From an uncultured Flavobacteriales bacterium (lineage in GTDB: Bacteria > Bacteroidota > Bacteroidia > Flavobacteriales_D > Crocinitomicaceae), in the NCBI GenBank assembly GCA_943789205.1, contig CALSTG010000001.1, positions 544,160 to 608,159 of the forward strand: a DNA stretch of 64,000 nt. Direction: 5' to 3'. This document shows positions 27,160-34,627 of this stretch, one piece after another. The number at the start of each line of letters is the position of its first letter. The stretch's first letter is position 1. The notes under the pieces are model-generated. The model was not told the origin of the DNA. It searched no databases and was given only the letters and a program-made list of their open reading frames with translations. The position numbers and the translations under genes are program-made.

Positions 27160-27558
27160 TTGAAAGTACAATTACTTTTAATCCTATTATTTAAAACCGC
27201 CCTTGTCTTTGGACAAGCGGCGGTTTTTTCTGTAAAATATAAAACCATTAAGTTTCCTCCTACTCCAGAAGGTGAAGTGCTAACTTTCAGCTATGAAGTG
27301 AAAAATACTGGAAAGATTCCTTTGGAAATATATAGTTCAGAGACAGAGTGCTCTTGTACAGATGTTATACTCCCCACAGAAAACATTCCGCCGGGAGGGT
27401 TTGGCACCGTAAAAGTCATCTTTAATACACAAGGAAAGTATTATTTTCAAAATCGAATGATTTACCTTAACACGAATAGCAGAAAGAAAAGAGAATTGGT
27501 TCGCTTTAAGGTTTATGTTGAACCCGATCCGAGCAGGCAATTGAATCAAGATCCCTAA
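27160..27558 (+). CDS. Second DUF1573 secreted protein, TTG start, hairpin in signal sequence
   Basis: 132 aa. The only plausible start is TTG at 27160, one base after the upstream stop; there is no methionine before the DUF1573 core. Signal segment VQLLLILLFKTALVFGQA is followed by a DUF1573 domain (SYEVKNTGKIPLEIYSSETECSCTDVILP, PPGGFGTVKVIFNT). Codons 12-24 encode a long GC-rich hairpin with a T-run (27193-27229) that looks like an intrinsic terminator. Expression may therefore depend on translation coupled to the gene before. Confidence 0.75.
   Translation: MKVQLLLILLFKTALVFGQAAVFSVKYKTIKFPPTPEGEVLTFSYEVKNTGKIPLEIYSSETECSCTDVILPTENIPPGGFGTVKVIFNTQGKYYFQNRMIYLNTNSRKKRELVRFKVYVEPDPSRQLNQDP
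27193..27229 (+). terminator. Terminator-like hairpin inside the second DUF1573 gene
   Basis: AAAACCGCCCTTGTC-TTTG-GACAAGCGGCGG plus TTTTTT: 11 GC-rich pairs with one bulged C, then a T6 run. It lies 35 nt after the first DUF1573 stop and within the signal-peptide codons of the second. It could terminate the first gene or act as an attenuator. Confidence 0.7.
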
Positions 27559-29393
27559 TCAGCCTTCAGCACTTTTATTACCTCATTATGATTTGGTGAG
27601 GAAAAGTTCACGAAGTAAACACCTGCCAGAATATTTTTAATCGTAAAATCACAAACCCAGCCATCAAATGTTTCTTGACGAACCATGGAGATTGGGATTT
27701 CTTTACCGTTAACATCTTTAATTTTAATATCAAAATCTTCAGATTGATAGCCTTTAATTCTTAATCTTATCGTTTCTGAGAATGGATTGGGAAAGACCTC
27801 TAAAATCAGGTCTTGCAGTTCCTGAGGCGCACAAATCGCATCACTAATCAACTGTATGAATGCATCCGGAGCAACAACGCGAACCCCTTGATCTAATAGA
27901 GACTGAACAAATAGCAAGCTATCAACTGAATTAGACCAAGCATGCACGGCAACTAAAGTATAGGCGTCCGTCTTGTATGGGTCTCTCGAGGCATTATTAA
28001 TTTTTTGCGCAAGACTTTCACAGGTTTCAAAACCACCCCATAAATTGTATCGAGCAGCAACAACGGGCTTCAATGCATAACAATCAAGCTGACCTTTCAT
28101 TTTGCTATAATTTGAATAATCGTAATAAAAAAGACCTCCCACCTGGTCTTGCTTCAAATATTGCTTTAACTCTGGCTGGAAAACAGTCTCACTAGGATTG
28201 TTTCCAAGGATATTAACAATAGTTAAACCTGACTTTTCAAGATAATCGTTCATTAAAGAACAAGAGGCTTCAAGTTCTGGGAAAAGTTCTGGGAAATGAT
28301 AGGAATGCCCAGAAGGTCCAGCTACGAAATAATCAAGACCTATATCAGTAGATGCAGCCATACTATAAATTTTAGCCATCACAGTAGGTGCTATTTCCGA
28401 AAGCGAGGGTGGTATTGTCCATCCAATATCCATTAATCCTCTATTTTCAGAGCCAAACCATCGGTTGTCTTCAGCAAATAAATTAAGCATCCATTGGATG
28501 TTGTCTCCGTCGGACATTAAAAAGCAAACGGTGTGAGTCTCTGGCTCAATATCATGTTTCATACTTGAAACCTGCTGTTCGGTATTCGCATTGAAATTTG
28601 TTAAAGTTGAAATGTTAAAACCCCAATCAGCGGGATGAACGCCAATAGAAAATTCAGAAGATTTAGAAACGGTTTGATACTCATCATCACCCCACCCAAA
28701 AAGTAAAGAATTTGGAGACATTCTTGAAAACGCATTTTCCGTAGTCAATCCATGAATCTCATCATAAAAATGAAAAGAATTTGTAAAAATGGAGTAATCA
28801 CCTAAAAATAGTGCTTTATCTTCCCTTTGATACGTCACAAGTTGATCATTTAGTAAAGTATCATAATTATCAAGCACCCATTGTTCATCTCTATCTCTAA
28901 CGTCCAGAAGCTGAACGTAGCCTTTCGCTTCAACAAGATTTTGTAATTGTGAGGTGACCGCAATCGCATTTAAAGGCCCACACAAAGAATTGGCAACATT
29001 GGTTGAATTGTCATTCAAGTTACATAGAATATAACCGGTTACACCTTCAGGAATTAAAGTCATTAAGGTATCAATATTACCGTCCATTTCGTCAGAGATG
29101 TACACACCATAATTATCAGCTAAATCTTGAATCCAAATTGAGCTTCCACTTCCTTTATCACGATATATTTTAGGTTCAACTTTTGAGCATAGACCTTGAA
29201 TACTTTGAAGTAAAAGGAGCTCGTCATGTGTAAATAAATCGTCATGAAAAATATACAACGTATCAGGTTGGCTTGATGAAGGATAGGGACTGTTCTCGAT
29301 ACGTTCAATCTGCGCTTGTGAGTGACTGACAAAAACAAAACAAACACCTAAAAGAAGATAAATTAATCTATGTAACTTTCTGATTTTAGGCAT
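27555..29393 (-). CDS. GxGYxYP-domain secreted protein with T9SS sorting domain
   Basis: 612 aa. Signal peptide 1-~27. The N-terminal region (DTLYIFHDDLFTHDELLLLQSIQGL) and the central block with CFLMSDGDNIQWM and MDIGWTIPPSLSEIAP match the GxGYxYP family; the naming motif is degenerate (GPSGHSYHFP). The last ~80 residues, starting VFPNPFSETIRLRI and ending VIKVLKAD, are a T9SS type A sorting domain, so it is exported to the surface. A glycan-related role is usually suspected for the family. Its 3' end overlaps the DUF1573 gene by 4 bp. Confidence 0.82.
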   Translation of the reverse strand: MPKIRKLHRLIYLLLGVCFVFVSHSQAQIERIENSPYPSSSQPDTLYIFHDDLFTHDELLLLQSIQGLCSKVEPKIYRDKGSGSSIWIQDLADNYGVYISDEMDGNIDTLMTLIPEGVTGYILCNLNDNSTNVANSLCGPLNAIAVTSQLQNLVEAKGYVQLLDVRDRDEQWVLDNYDTLLNDQLVTYQREDKALFLGDYSIFTNSFHFYDEIHGLTTENAFSRMSPNSLLFGWGDDEYQTVSKSSEFSIGVHPADWGFNISTLTNFNANTEQQVSSMKHDIEPETHTVCFLMSDGDNIQWMLNLFAEDNRWFGSENRGLMDIGWTIPPSLSEIAPTVMAKIYSMAASTDIGLDYFVAGPSGHSYHFPELFPELEASCSLMNDYLEKSGLTIVNILGNNPSETVFQPELKQYLKQDQVGGLFYYDYSNYSKMKGQLDCYALKPVVAARYNLWGGFETCESLAQKINNASRDPYKTDAYTLVAVHAWSNSVDSLLFVQSLLDQGVRVVAPDAFIQLISDAICAPQELQDLILEVFPNPFSETIRLRIKGYQSEDFDIKIKDVNGKEIPISMVRQETFDGWVCDFTIKNILAGVYFVNFSSPNHNEVIKVLKAD

Positions 29394-29409
29394 ATATACA
29401 AGTACAATA

Positions 29410-30939
29410 TTATTTGGCGTAATTTACAGCTCTTTTCTCGCGAATCACAGTGATTCTAACCTGTCCTGGATAAGTCATTTCAGTTTGAATTTTTTCTGAA
29501 ATCTGAAAAGAAAGTTCTTCTGCTTTTTTATCAGAAACCCTTTCTGATTCAACCATGACTCTTAGCTCTCTTCCTGCCTGAATAGCATATGCACTTGCAA
29601 CTCCATCAAAGGACATTGCCAATGACTCTAAATCTTTAATTCTTTTGATGTATGCCTCGACTATTTCTCTTCGAGCTCCCGGTCTAGCGCCAGAAACGGC
29701 ATCACATACTTGCACTAAAGGTGAAATCAAGGTAGTCATCTCGATTTCATCGTGATGGGCTCCAATTGCATTTAAAACATCTGGCTTTTCACCATACTTT
29801 TCTGCTAATTTCATTCCTAAAATAGCATGCGGTAATTCAGGCTCATCTTCTGGCACTTTACCAATGTCATGAAGTAATCCTGCTCTTTTAGCAATTTTTG
29901 GATTCAGACCTAATTCAGAGGCCATTGTTGCACATAGATTAGCAACCTCTCTAGAATGCTTTAATAAATTCTGTCCATAGGAAGAACGATATTTCATTCG
30001 TCCTACCATTTTCATTAAAGCAGGATGCAATCCATGAATACCGAGATCAATACAAGTTCTTTTTCCTGTTTCCGCAATCTCTTCGTCTAACTGCTTTCTT
30101 GTTTTCGCAACAATCTCTTCAATTCGAGCAGGGTGTATGCGGCCATCAGTAACCAATTGATGCAGGGCCAATCGAGCAATTTCTCTACGAACAGGATCAA
30201 AACAAGACAGCATAATTGCTTCAGGAGTATCATCAACAATAATTTCAACACCCGTAGCAGCTTCCAAAGCTCTTATGTTACGTCCCTCTCTACCAATGAT
30301 TCTTCCTTTAACCTCATCAGAATCTATATTAAAAACGGAAACAGCATTCTCTATAGCCTGCTCTGTAGCCACGCGTTGAATAGATTGGATTACAATTTTT
30401 CGCGCTTCTTTATTTGCATTGAGTTTAGCTTCTTCTGTAATTTCTTTGATTTGAGCCATAGCCGCTGTTTTCGCCTCATCAACCAATGCTTTCATTAGGG
30501 ATTCTTTAGCATCTTCAGCAGACATACCACTTATTTTAGACAGCTCATTAACCCTCTTTTCTTGGGTCTTATCTAGCTCTTTCATTTTAAGCGCAATCCC
30601 TTGATATTTAATATCAAAATCTGATTTGATTTTTTCGATGTCTTTTTCTTTCCGGTTTATATCCGACAGCTTGTGTTCCAGCTTATTTTCTTTAGCCTTG
30701 GCACGATCTTCGGTCGATTGCATGCGACGCTCGCGTTCTTTAATTTTTGTTTCATGTTCCTGTTTGAGCTTAAGAAAGCGCTCTTTAGCCTGAAACATTT
30801 TGTCTTTTTTGATTGATTCTGCCTTGAATTCGGCATCGCTAATAATTTTATCAGCTTTTCCTTTGAGAAGCATTTTCTGTACTAAAAACCCAAGTACAAT
30901 TCCACCAACAAGACCTGCTATCACATATACTATTTCCAT
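29410..30939 (-). CDS. rny: Ribonuclease Y
   Basis: 509 aa. An N-terminal membrane anchor (3-23) is followed by a long charged coiled coil (~30-200), a KH domain ([22 protein letters not shown] at ~210-231) and an HD phosphohydrolase domain ([24 protein letters not shown]). It is the endonuclease that starts mRNA decay at the membrane. It probably shares a transcript with zapA and the coiled-coil gene upstream. Confidence 0.97.
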   Translation of the reverse strand: MEIVYVIAGLVGGIVLGFLVQKMLLKGKADKIISDAEFKAESIKKDKMFQAKERFLKLKQEHETKIKERERRMQSTEDRAKAKENKLEHKLSDINRKEKDIEKIKSDFDIKYQGIALKMKELDKTQEKRVNELSKISGMSAEDAKESLMKALVDEAKTAAMAQIKEITEEAKLNANKEARKIVIQSIQRVATEQAIENAVSVFNIDSDEVKGRIIGREGRNIRALEAATGVEIIVDDTPEAIMLSCFDPVRREIARLALHQLVTDGRIHPARIEEIVAKTRKQLDEEIAETGKRTCIDLGIHGLHPALMKMVGRMKYRSSYGQNLLKHSREVANLCATMASELGLNPKIAKRAGLLHDIGKVPEDEPELPHAILGMKLAEKYGEKPDVLNAIGAHHDEIEMTTLISPLVQVCDAVSGARPGARREIVEAYIKRIKDLESLAMSFDGVASAYAIQAGRELRVMVESERVSDKKAEELSFQISEKIQTEMTYPGQVRITVIREKRAVNYAK

Positions 30940-30977
30940 CCTTACACAATTAAAATTAATAATCGTGCTACCGCTAG

Positions 30978-31280
30978 CTATGCCTTTTTATTGGCTTCAT
31001 CTAATCTCTTTGAAAGCGCTTGAAGCGCAATATCAATAGCACCGATATCTTCTGTGCCATTACTTGATGCTGTCTGATTTGAATCTTTCTTCATTAACAA
31101 TTGAAGAGCTGTCATGGCAATTAGATCTTGTGGATCCTTAACAGCATAATTCTTCCTTAAGCTTTCAATAGCGTTGTTAATCGTATCCACAGCGGATAAA
31201 ACACCCTCTTTTTCGTTGTCATTAACGGTTAAGGGATAGCTCCTTCCTGCAATATTTACTTTTAATGATATCTTAGCCAT
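30978..31280 (-). CDS. zapA: Cell division protein ZapA
   Basis: 100 aa. The N-terminal fold [22 protein letters not shown] is followed by a helical region ([32 protein letters not shown]) that matches ZapA head and coiled-coil parts. It binds and bundles FtsZ at the division ring. It is 2 bp downstream of a coiled-coil gene and 38 bp upstream of rny. Confidence 0.88.
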   Translation of the reverse strand: MAKISLKVNIAGRSYPLTVNDNEKEGVLSAVDTINNAIESLRKNYAVKDPQDLIAMTALQLLMKKDSNQTASSNGTEDIGAIDIALQALSKRLDEANKKA

Positions 31281-31282
31281 GG

Positions 31283-31576
31283 CTATTTTTTAAGCTCATC
31301 TATACAGATTTCAATTTCTCTAACTAGTGCGTCTATCTCCTGATTCTTTAATTTAAGATTTTTAGAGCTAGACTCGGTAACATTTTGTTTTGTAGTTGCA
31401 ATGGTGGTCGAAAGTTCGCTCTTATGTCTTTCTCGTAAATCATTCAATTCTTGCTCTTTTTTCAAAAGTGCATTCTCTAAATTTTGATTTTCTGACTTAA
31501 GGGCTGATATACCTTGAACAAGCAAGCTCACTTTTTCTGAAATTTCAGAAATACGATTTTGAATTTGATCAACCAT
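31283..31576 (-). CDS. Small coiled-coil protein, possible ZapA partner
   Basis: 97 aa, almost entirely heptad-like (VSLLVQGISALKSENQNLENALLKKEQELNDL), with no signal or membrane segment. It lies 2 bp upstream of zapA in the same frame direction. In function it might resemble ZapB or other division coiled coils, but this is inference from position only. A TAACTTTG -7 box lies about 17 nt upstream of the ATG. Confidence 0.65.
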   Translation of the reverse strand: MVDQIQNRISEISEKVSLLVQGISALKSENQNLENALLKKEQELNDLRERHKSELSTTIATTKQNVTESSSKNLKLKNQEIDALVREIEICIDELKK

Positions 31577-31593
31577 TGCAGACTACTTTAATA

Positions 31594-31601
31594 CAAAGTT
31601 A
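31594..31601 (-). promoter_or_regulatory. -7 box TAACTTTG of the coiled-coil/zapA/rny operon
   Basis: Perfect TAnnTTTG on the minus strand, 17 nt before the first gene's ATG. Confidence 0.55.
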
Positions 31602-31666
31602 AGATTGTAACTAAATTTTGATGAAATAATAGGATTTATTTTTTAAAATAGGTGACACTTCTGCAT

Positions 31667-32329
31667 TTAAGTATTTACACCAAATTGTTTTAAATAGAGT
31701 GGTTTGCATTGTACTAGAGTGTCAAATGACTTTTTCTTTAGGCGTTCATGTGCAAGTTTCACCTGCCCAATAGCAGTAATAGAAATATCAGGATCAAAAT
31801 GAGCGGATCTTGATTTCCAAATATTTTCAAGTTTGGCCGCTCCATCACCAAAATAAATAAATGGCTCATGCTCTTTGAAGGTTTCCGCCTCAATAACCTT
31901 AGAGGAACGCTCTTGAATTGTCAAATCTTTCTCATCAATAGATTTGGTATACACCTCCATTCTTCTTGCATCTAACATAGCACAAAGTGTTGCATTTGGA
32001 TATTTTGACCTAGCTGTAACTAACAAGCTATCCAAAGTTTCAATACAAATAATAGGAATTTCTAAGCCAAAACATAAGCCTTTAGCTGTGGATAACCCTA
32101 TTCGGAGTCCAGTATATGAACCGGGGCCAATAGACACAGAAACGGCATCTAAATCTGAAAGTTGAATACGTGCTTTGATACAAACTTTTTCAATGAACAA
32201 TGTCAGCTGTTCTCCATGAACATAATTGTCAGGATGTTCTTCATGAAACGCCAATATATTACCGGCCTCGGAAACTGCTACAGAACATATTTTGGTAGCC
32301 GTCTCGATATGTAAAATAACTTCTTTCAT
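31667..32329 (-). CDS. tsaB: tRNA threonylcarbamoyladenosine modification protein TsaB
   Basis: 220 aa. The ASKHA-type start ILHIETATKICSVAVSEAGNIL, the EQLTLFIEK helix, VSIGPGSYTGLRIGLSTAKGLC at ~66-87 and CAMLDARRMEVY are all characteristic of TsaB/YeaZ. It dimerises with TsaD in t6A synthesis on ANN-decoding tRNAs. Its ATG overlaps the stop of the response regulator gene by one base (32329). Confidence 0.93.
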   Translation of the reverse strand: MKEVILHIETATKICSVAVSEAGNILAFHEEHPDNYVHGEQLTLFIEKVCIKARIQLSDLDAVSVSIGPGSYTGLRIGLSTAKGLCFGLEIPIICIETLDSLLVTARSKYPNATLCAMLDARRMEVYTKSIDEKDLTIQERSSKVIEAETFKEHEPFIYFGDGAAKLENIWKSRSAHFDPDISITAIGQVKLAHERLKKKSFDTLVQCKPLYLKQFGVNT

Positions 32330-33015
32330 TACTCAGGAACTTCAAACTTGAAACCAACACCATGTAAGTTGGAAATAACAATTCGTTCGTCTTCAGCAAA
32401 ATATTTTCTTAGTTTGGTTATGAAAACATCTAAACTGCGACCAACAAAATAATCATCTTGACCCCAAACACCCTTTAATATAATCTCTCGGGAAATCACC
32501 TGATTCTTGTGTTTGAATAAAATTTTTAAAATCTGGGCTTCCTTTTTCGTAAGTGTCTTATGAGTTTGGTTAATATTGAGCACTTGATTTTCAACATCAT
32601 ATCGATAAGCTCCAATAGCATAGGTCATTTCTTCTGTAACAGGCTCTGACTTAGATCTTCGAAGTAAGGCTTTTACCCTAAGCTCAAACTCCTGAATGCT
32701 AAAAGGTTTGGTTAGATAATCGTCACCACCGGACTCAAAACCCTTTATTTTATCTTCAGTCATAGACTTTGCCGTCAGAAAAAGAATTGGAATATCTTTA
32801 TTTATTTTTCGAATATCCTTGGCTAAGGAAAAACCATCTAATACGGGCAACATAACATCTAGGATACAAAGATTAAATTGTTCTTCATTAAACTTCACAA
32901 GACCCTCAGCACCATCTTCTGCGGAAATAACTTCATAATCTTGCGTCCTGAGATGATCTGCAATTACCAAACCTAAATTAAGGTCATCTTCTACCAATAA
33001 TATCCTCATTTTCAT
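32329..33015 (-). CDS. OmpR-family response regulator
   Basis: 228 aa. The receiver domain has acidic pair VEDD near residue 9, phospho-acceptor Asp in CILDVMLPVLDG (~53) and Lys in YLTKPF (~104). The winged-helix DNA-binding domain ends VFITKLRKYFAEDERIVISNLHGVGFKF. No kinase gene is adjacent; the unpartnered kinase at 16.2 kb is a candidate. The start used is the ATG at 33015; one at 33009 is also possible. A TACATTCG box lies 5 nt upstream. Confidence 0.92.
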   Translation of the reverse strand: MKMRILLVEDDLNLGLVIADHLRTQDYEVISAEDGAEGLVKFNEEQFNLCILDVMLPVLDGFSLAKDIRKINKDIPILFLTAKSMTEDKIKGFESGGDDYLTKPFSIQEFELRVKALLRRSKSEPVTEEMTYAIGAYRYDVENQVLNINQTHKTLTKKEAQILKILFKHKNQVISREIILKGVWGQDDYFVGRSLDVFITKLRKYFAEDERIVISNLHGVGFKFEVPE

Positions 33016-33032
33016 AAAAGCGAATGTACAAA

Positions 33033-33059
33033 AAAAGAGCTCATTTTCTGAGCTCTTTT
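33033..33059 (-). terminator. Hairpin between divergent response-regulator genes
   Basis: AAAAGAGCTCA-TTTTC-TGAGCTCTTTT is an 11-bp palindromic stem. Read on the minus strand it is followed by a T-rich run (TTTTTTTG), like an intrinsic terminator, just before the -7-like box of the 33015 gene. It would stop any transcript entering from the 33.06-33.19 kb gap. Confidence 0.6.
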
Positions 33060-33179
33060 ACTAAATCAACCTAACCTACCGTACTTTAAATTTAAACATT
33101 CACTAACCTTTTTTCACGAATTAGATTTTAGTTTTACAAACATGTTATTCACATTGTCAGGTCTAAAATGAGTTAATTG

Positions 33180-33187
33180 TATATTTG
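33180..33187 (+). promoter_or_regulatory. -7 box TATATTTG, 4 nt before ATG
   Basis: Perfect TAnnTTTG ending 4 nt before the ATG at 33192; it excludes the longer TTG-initiated reading from 33177, which would overlap the box. Confidence 0.65.
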
Positions 33188-33191
33188 TTAT

Positions 33192-33860
33192 ATGAATGAT
33201 ACCCCTATTCTAATTGTTGATGATGAGGAGGACATAAGGGACCTACTCTTATACAATCTACAAAAAGCCGGTTTCGCTGTTGAAGCGGCATCAAATGGCT
33301 TGGAATGTCTTCAAAAAATAAAAACGATTAAACCTCGGCTAATATTACTGGATATTATGATGCCAGAAATGGACGGTGTTGAAGTTTGTCAGCAAATTAA
33401 GTCTGATCCCAAAAACAATGATATTCTCATCTGTTTTTTAACTGCCAGAAGTGAGGACTACAGTCAAATTGCTGCTTTAGAAGCAGGTGGTGATGACTAT
33501 GTAACCAAACCAATTAAACCCAAAGTATTAATCAGTCGTATCAATGCAATTTTAAGAAGATCAATTAAAGAATCGGTTGCAACTGTCGATAAAGGAATTC
33601 ACATTAACTACGACAAATACATAGTGCATAAAGATGGGAATGAAATCATCTTACCTAAAAAAGAATTTGAACTTCTTTCTCTATTGATGTCTAAAACCAA
33701 CCACGTCTTTCGTAGAGATGAAATATTACGCACCGTTTGGGGAACTGAAATTATAGTTGGTGACCGAACTATTGATGTACACATCAGAAAACTAAGAAGT
33801 AAACTTGGAGGTGATTATATTTCTACTATTAAAGGAGTAGGTTATAAATTCAACAATTAA
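33192..33860 (+). CDS. PhoB/OmpR-type response regulator, unpartnered
   Basis: 222 aa from ATG 33192. The receiver has VDDEEDIRD near residue 9, the phospho-Asp in LILLDIMMPEMDG (~53) and YVTKPIKPK. The winged-helix output domain ends DVHIRKLRSKLGGDYISTIKGVGYKF. It resembles the PhoP/PhoB type, but no PhoR-like kinase follows; the next 750 bp are a tandem small-RNA array on the opposite strand and then a phosphatase. A regulatory link to phosphate is only an inference from the neighbouring phosphatase. Confidence 0.9.
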   Translation: MNDTPILIVDDEEDIRDLLLYNLQKAGFAVEAASNGLECLQKIKTIKPRLILLDIMMPEMDGVEVCQQIKSDPKNNDILICFLTARSEDYSQIAALEAGGDDYVTKPIKPKVLISRINAILRRSIKESVATVDKGIHINYDKYIVHKDGNEIILPKKEFELLSLLMSKTNHVFRRDEILRTVWGTEIIVGDRTIDVHIRKLRSKLGGDYISTIKGVGYKFNN

Positions 33861-33868
33861 AATTCTTC

Positions 33869-33929
33869 AAAAAAAAAAACACTGCTTAGCAGCAGTGTCT
33901 TTAGTGATTGAGTTAAAAGTCTTAGTGTT
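33869..33929 (-). ncRNA. Tandem small RNA 1 of 5 (ECF-type promoter, intrinsic terminator)
   Basis: Minus strand. A TGCAAC/CGTC promoter at 33961-33935 is followed by about 30 nt of A/C/T-rich body containing CACTAAGACTTTTAACTCAA. Then comes an 8-bp hairpin ACACTGCT-GCTA-AGCAGTGT (33898-33879) and a run of about ten T. The predicted RNA is ~60 nt; the 5' end is estimated as ~7 nt after CGTC. The same hairpin sits 18 bp after the convergent response-regulator stop and may terminate it too. No ORF is visible. Confidence 0.7.
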
Positions 33930-33934
33930 ATTAT

Positions 33935-33961
33935 GACGTGTGACTTTTAATAATAGTTGCA
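33935..33961 (-). promoter_or_regulatory. ECF-sigma-type promoter of small RNA 1
   Basis: Minus strand: TGCAAC (33961-33956), 17-nt spacer, CGTC (33938-33935). Confidence 0.65.
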
Positions 33962-34005
33962 TGGCAAAAAAAATCTAAAAATCCCTTGAATCAAAAAACA
34001 ATTAA

Positions 34006-34064
34006 TAAAAAAAACACCATCCGAGGATAGTGTTCTTTTGTGATTGAGTTAAAAGTCTTAGTGT
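34006..34064 (-). ncRNA. Tandem small RNA 2 of 5
   Basis: Minus strand. Its body is nearly identical to small RNA 1, sharing a 27-nt block with CACTAAGACTTTTAACTCAA. The terminator stem AACAC-ATC / GAT-GTGTT (34034-34013) has a different loop and one internal mismatch, and a run of eight T follows. Promoter at 34097-34071. Predicted length ~58 nt. The stem differs in sequence from copy 1 but keeps its position, which suggests selection for the hairpin rather than a simple recent duplication. Confidence 0.7.
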
Positions 34065-34070
34065 TAATAT

Positions 34071-34097
34071 GACGCATGATTATTTATAAAAGTTGCA
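34071..34097 (-). promoter_or_regulatory. ECF-sigma-type promoter of small RNA 2
   Basis: Minus strand: TGCAAC (34097-34092), 17-nt spacer, GCGTC/CGTC (CGTC at 34074-34071). Confidence 0.68.
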
Positions 34098-34157
34098 TCA
34101 TTTAATTAATTTAATTTCAGTACCGTTAAACCGTTATTTTAATTTCAACTTAGTAAA

Positions 34158-34213
34158 CAAAAAAAACACTGCCCGTGAGCAGTGTTAATTTTTTTGAATA
34201 ATAGTGTTAGCAT
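34158..34213 (-). ncRNA. Tandem small RNA 3 of 5
   Basis: Minus strand. This is the most divergent body (GCTAACACTATTATTC), with an 8-bp terminator hairpin AACACTGC-TCACGG-GCAGTGTT (34186-34165) and a T8 run. Promoter at 34246-34220. A TATGTTTG sequence overlaps its promoter spacer, so a housekeeping sigma could also act here. Predicted length ~55 nt. Confidence 0.68.
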
Positions 34214-34219
34214 TATGAT

Positions 34220-34246
34220 GACGCAAACATATTAAAAGAAGTTGCA
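34220..34246 (-). promoter_or_regulatory. ECF-sigma-type promoter of small RNA 3
   Basis: Minus strand: TGCAAC (34246-34241), 17-nt spacer, CGTC (34223-34220). The spacer end contains TATGTTTG, a TAnnTTTG match. Confidence 0.66.
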
Positions 34247-34314
34247 TCGTAATTTAAAAAGAATATTTGAAGGCTATTTGAAATGAAAAATCGCCCTAAA
34301 CTTGCACACTACAA

Positions 34315-34379
34315 TAAAAAAAGCACTGCCTAAGCAGTGCTTTCGATAAGAGTAAAATGTTTAAGTTTTCGTAGTCTAT
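34315..34379 (-). ncRNA. Tandem small RNA 4 of 5
   Basis: Minus strand. The body includes AACTTAAACATTTTACTCTT, shared with copy 5. The terminator hairpin AAGCACTGC-TTAG-GCAGTGCTT (34342-34321, 9 bp) is followed by a T7 run. Promoter at 34412-34386. Predicted length ~65 nt. Confidence 0.7.
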
Positions 34380-34385
34380 CTTATA

Positions 34386-34412
34386 GACGCTTGACAATTT
34401 ATTAAAGTTGCA
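34386..34412 (-). promoter_or_regulatory. ECF-sigma-type promoter of small RNA 4
   Basis: Minus strand: TGCAAC (34412-34407), 17-nt spacer, CGTC (34389-34386). Confidence 0.68.
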
Positions 34413-34480
34413 TCAATCTGTTTTTTATTTTTTTTATTAGCATTAACGGTAATAAAAATAGAAAAAAACAAAACCCTGTA

Positions 34481-34546
34481 AAAGACAAAAACACCGCTCG
34501 TTTGCGGTGTTTTTGCTGATAAGAGTAAAAATGTTTTAAGTTTCAA
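34481..34546 (-). ncRNA. Tandem small RNA 5 of 5
   Basis: Minus strand. The body includes AACTTAAAACATTTTTACTC, close to copy 4. The terminator hairpin AAAAACACCGC-AAACGA-GCGGTGTTTTT (34514-34487) has an 11-bp stem with a U-run on either strand, so it may work in both directions. Promoter at 34579-34553. Predicted length ~65 nt. It is the copy nearest the phosphatase gene and the first unit read on the minus strand. Confidence 0.7.
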
Positions 34547-34552
34547 TTTAGA

Positions 34553-34579
34553 GACGCAAGTGTATTTCTAAAAGTTGCA
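34553..34579 (-). promoter_or_regulatory. ECF-sigma-type promoter of small RNA 5
   Basis: Minus strand: TGCAAC (34579-34574; preceded by G instead of A), 17-nt spacer, CGTC (34556-34553). Confidence 0.66.
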
Positions 34580-34627
34580 CAGAGAAATAAAATGTTTATC
34601 CAAACAATTAATTCTTACATTTAGTTC

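Noticed and set aside
32087-32095. Perfect DnaA box (TGTGGATAA) as part of an origin
   Set aside because: It is a single copy inside the tsaB coding region, with no second box or AT-rich unwinding region nearby, and is far from dnaA.
33869-34579. CRISPR or integron-like repeat array
   Set aside because: Units are degenerate, unequally spaced (136-167 bp) and each has a promoter layout and terminator hairpin. There are no uniform spacers, no cas or integrase gene.
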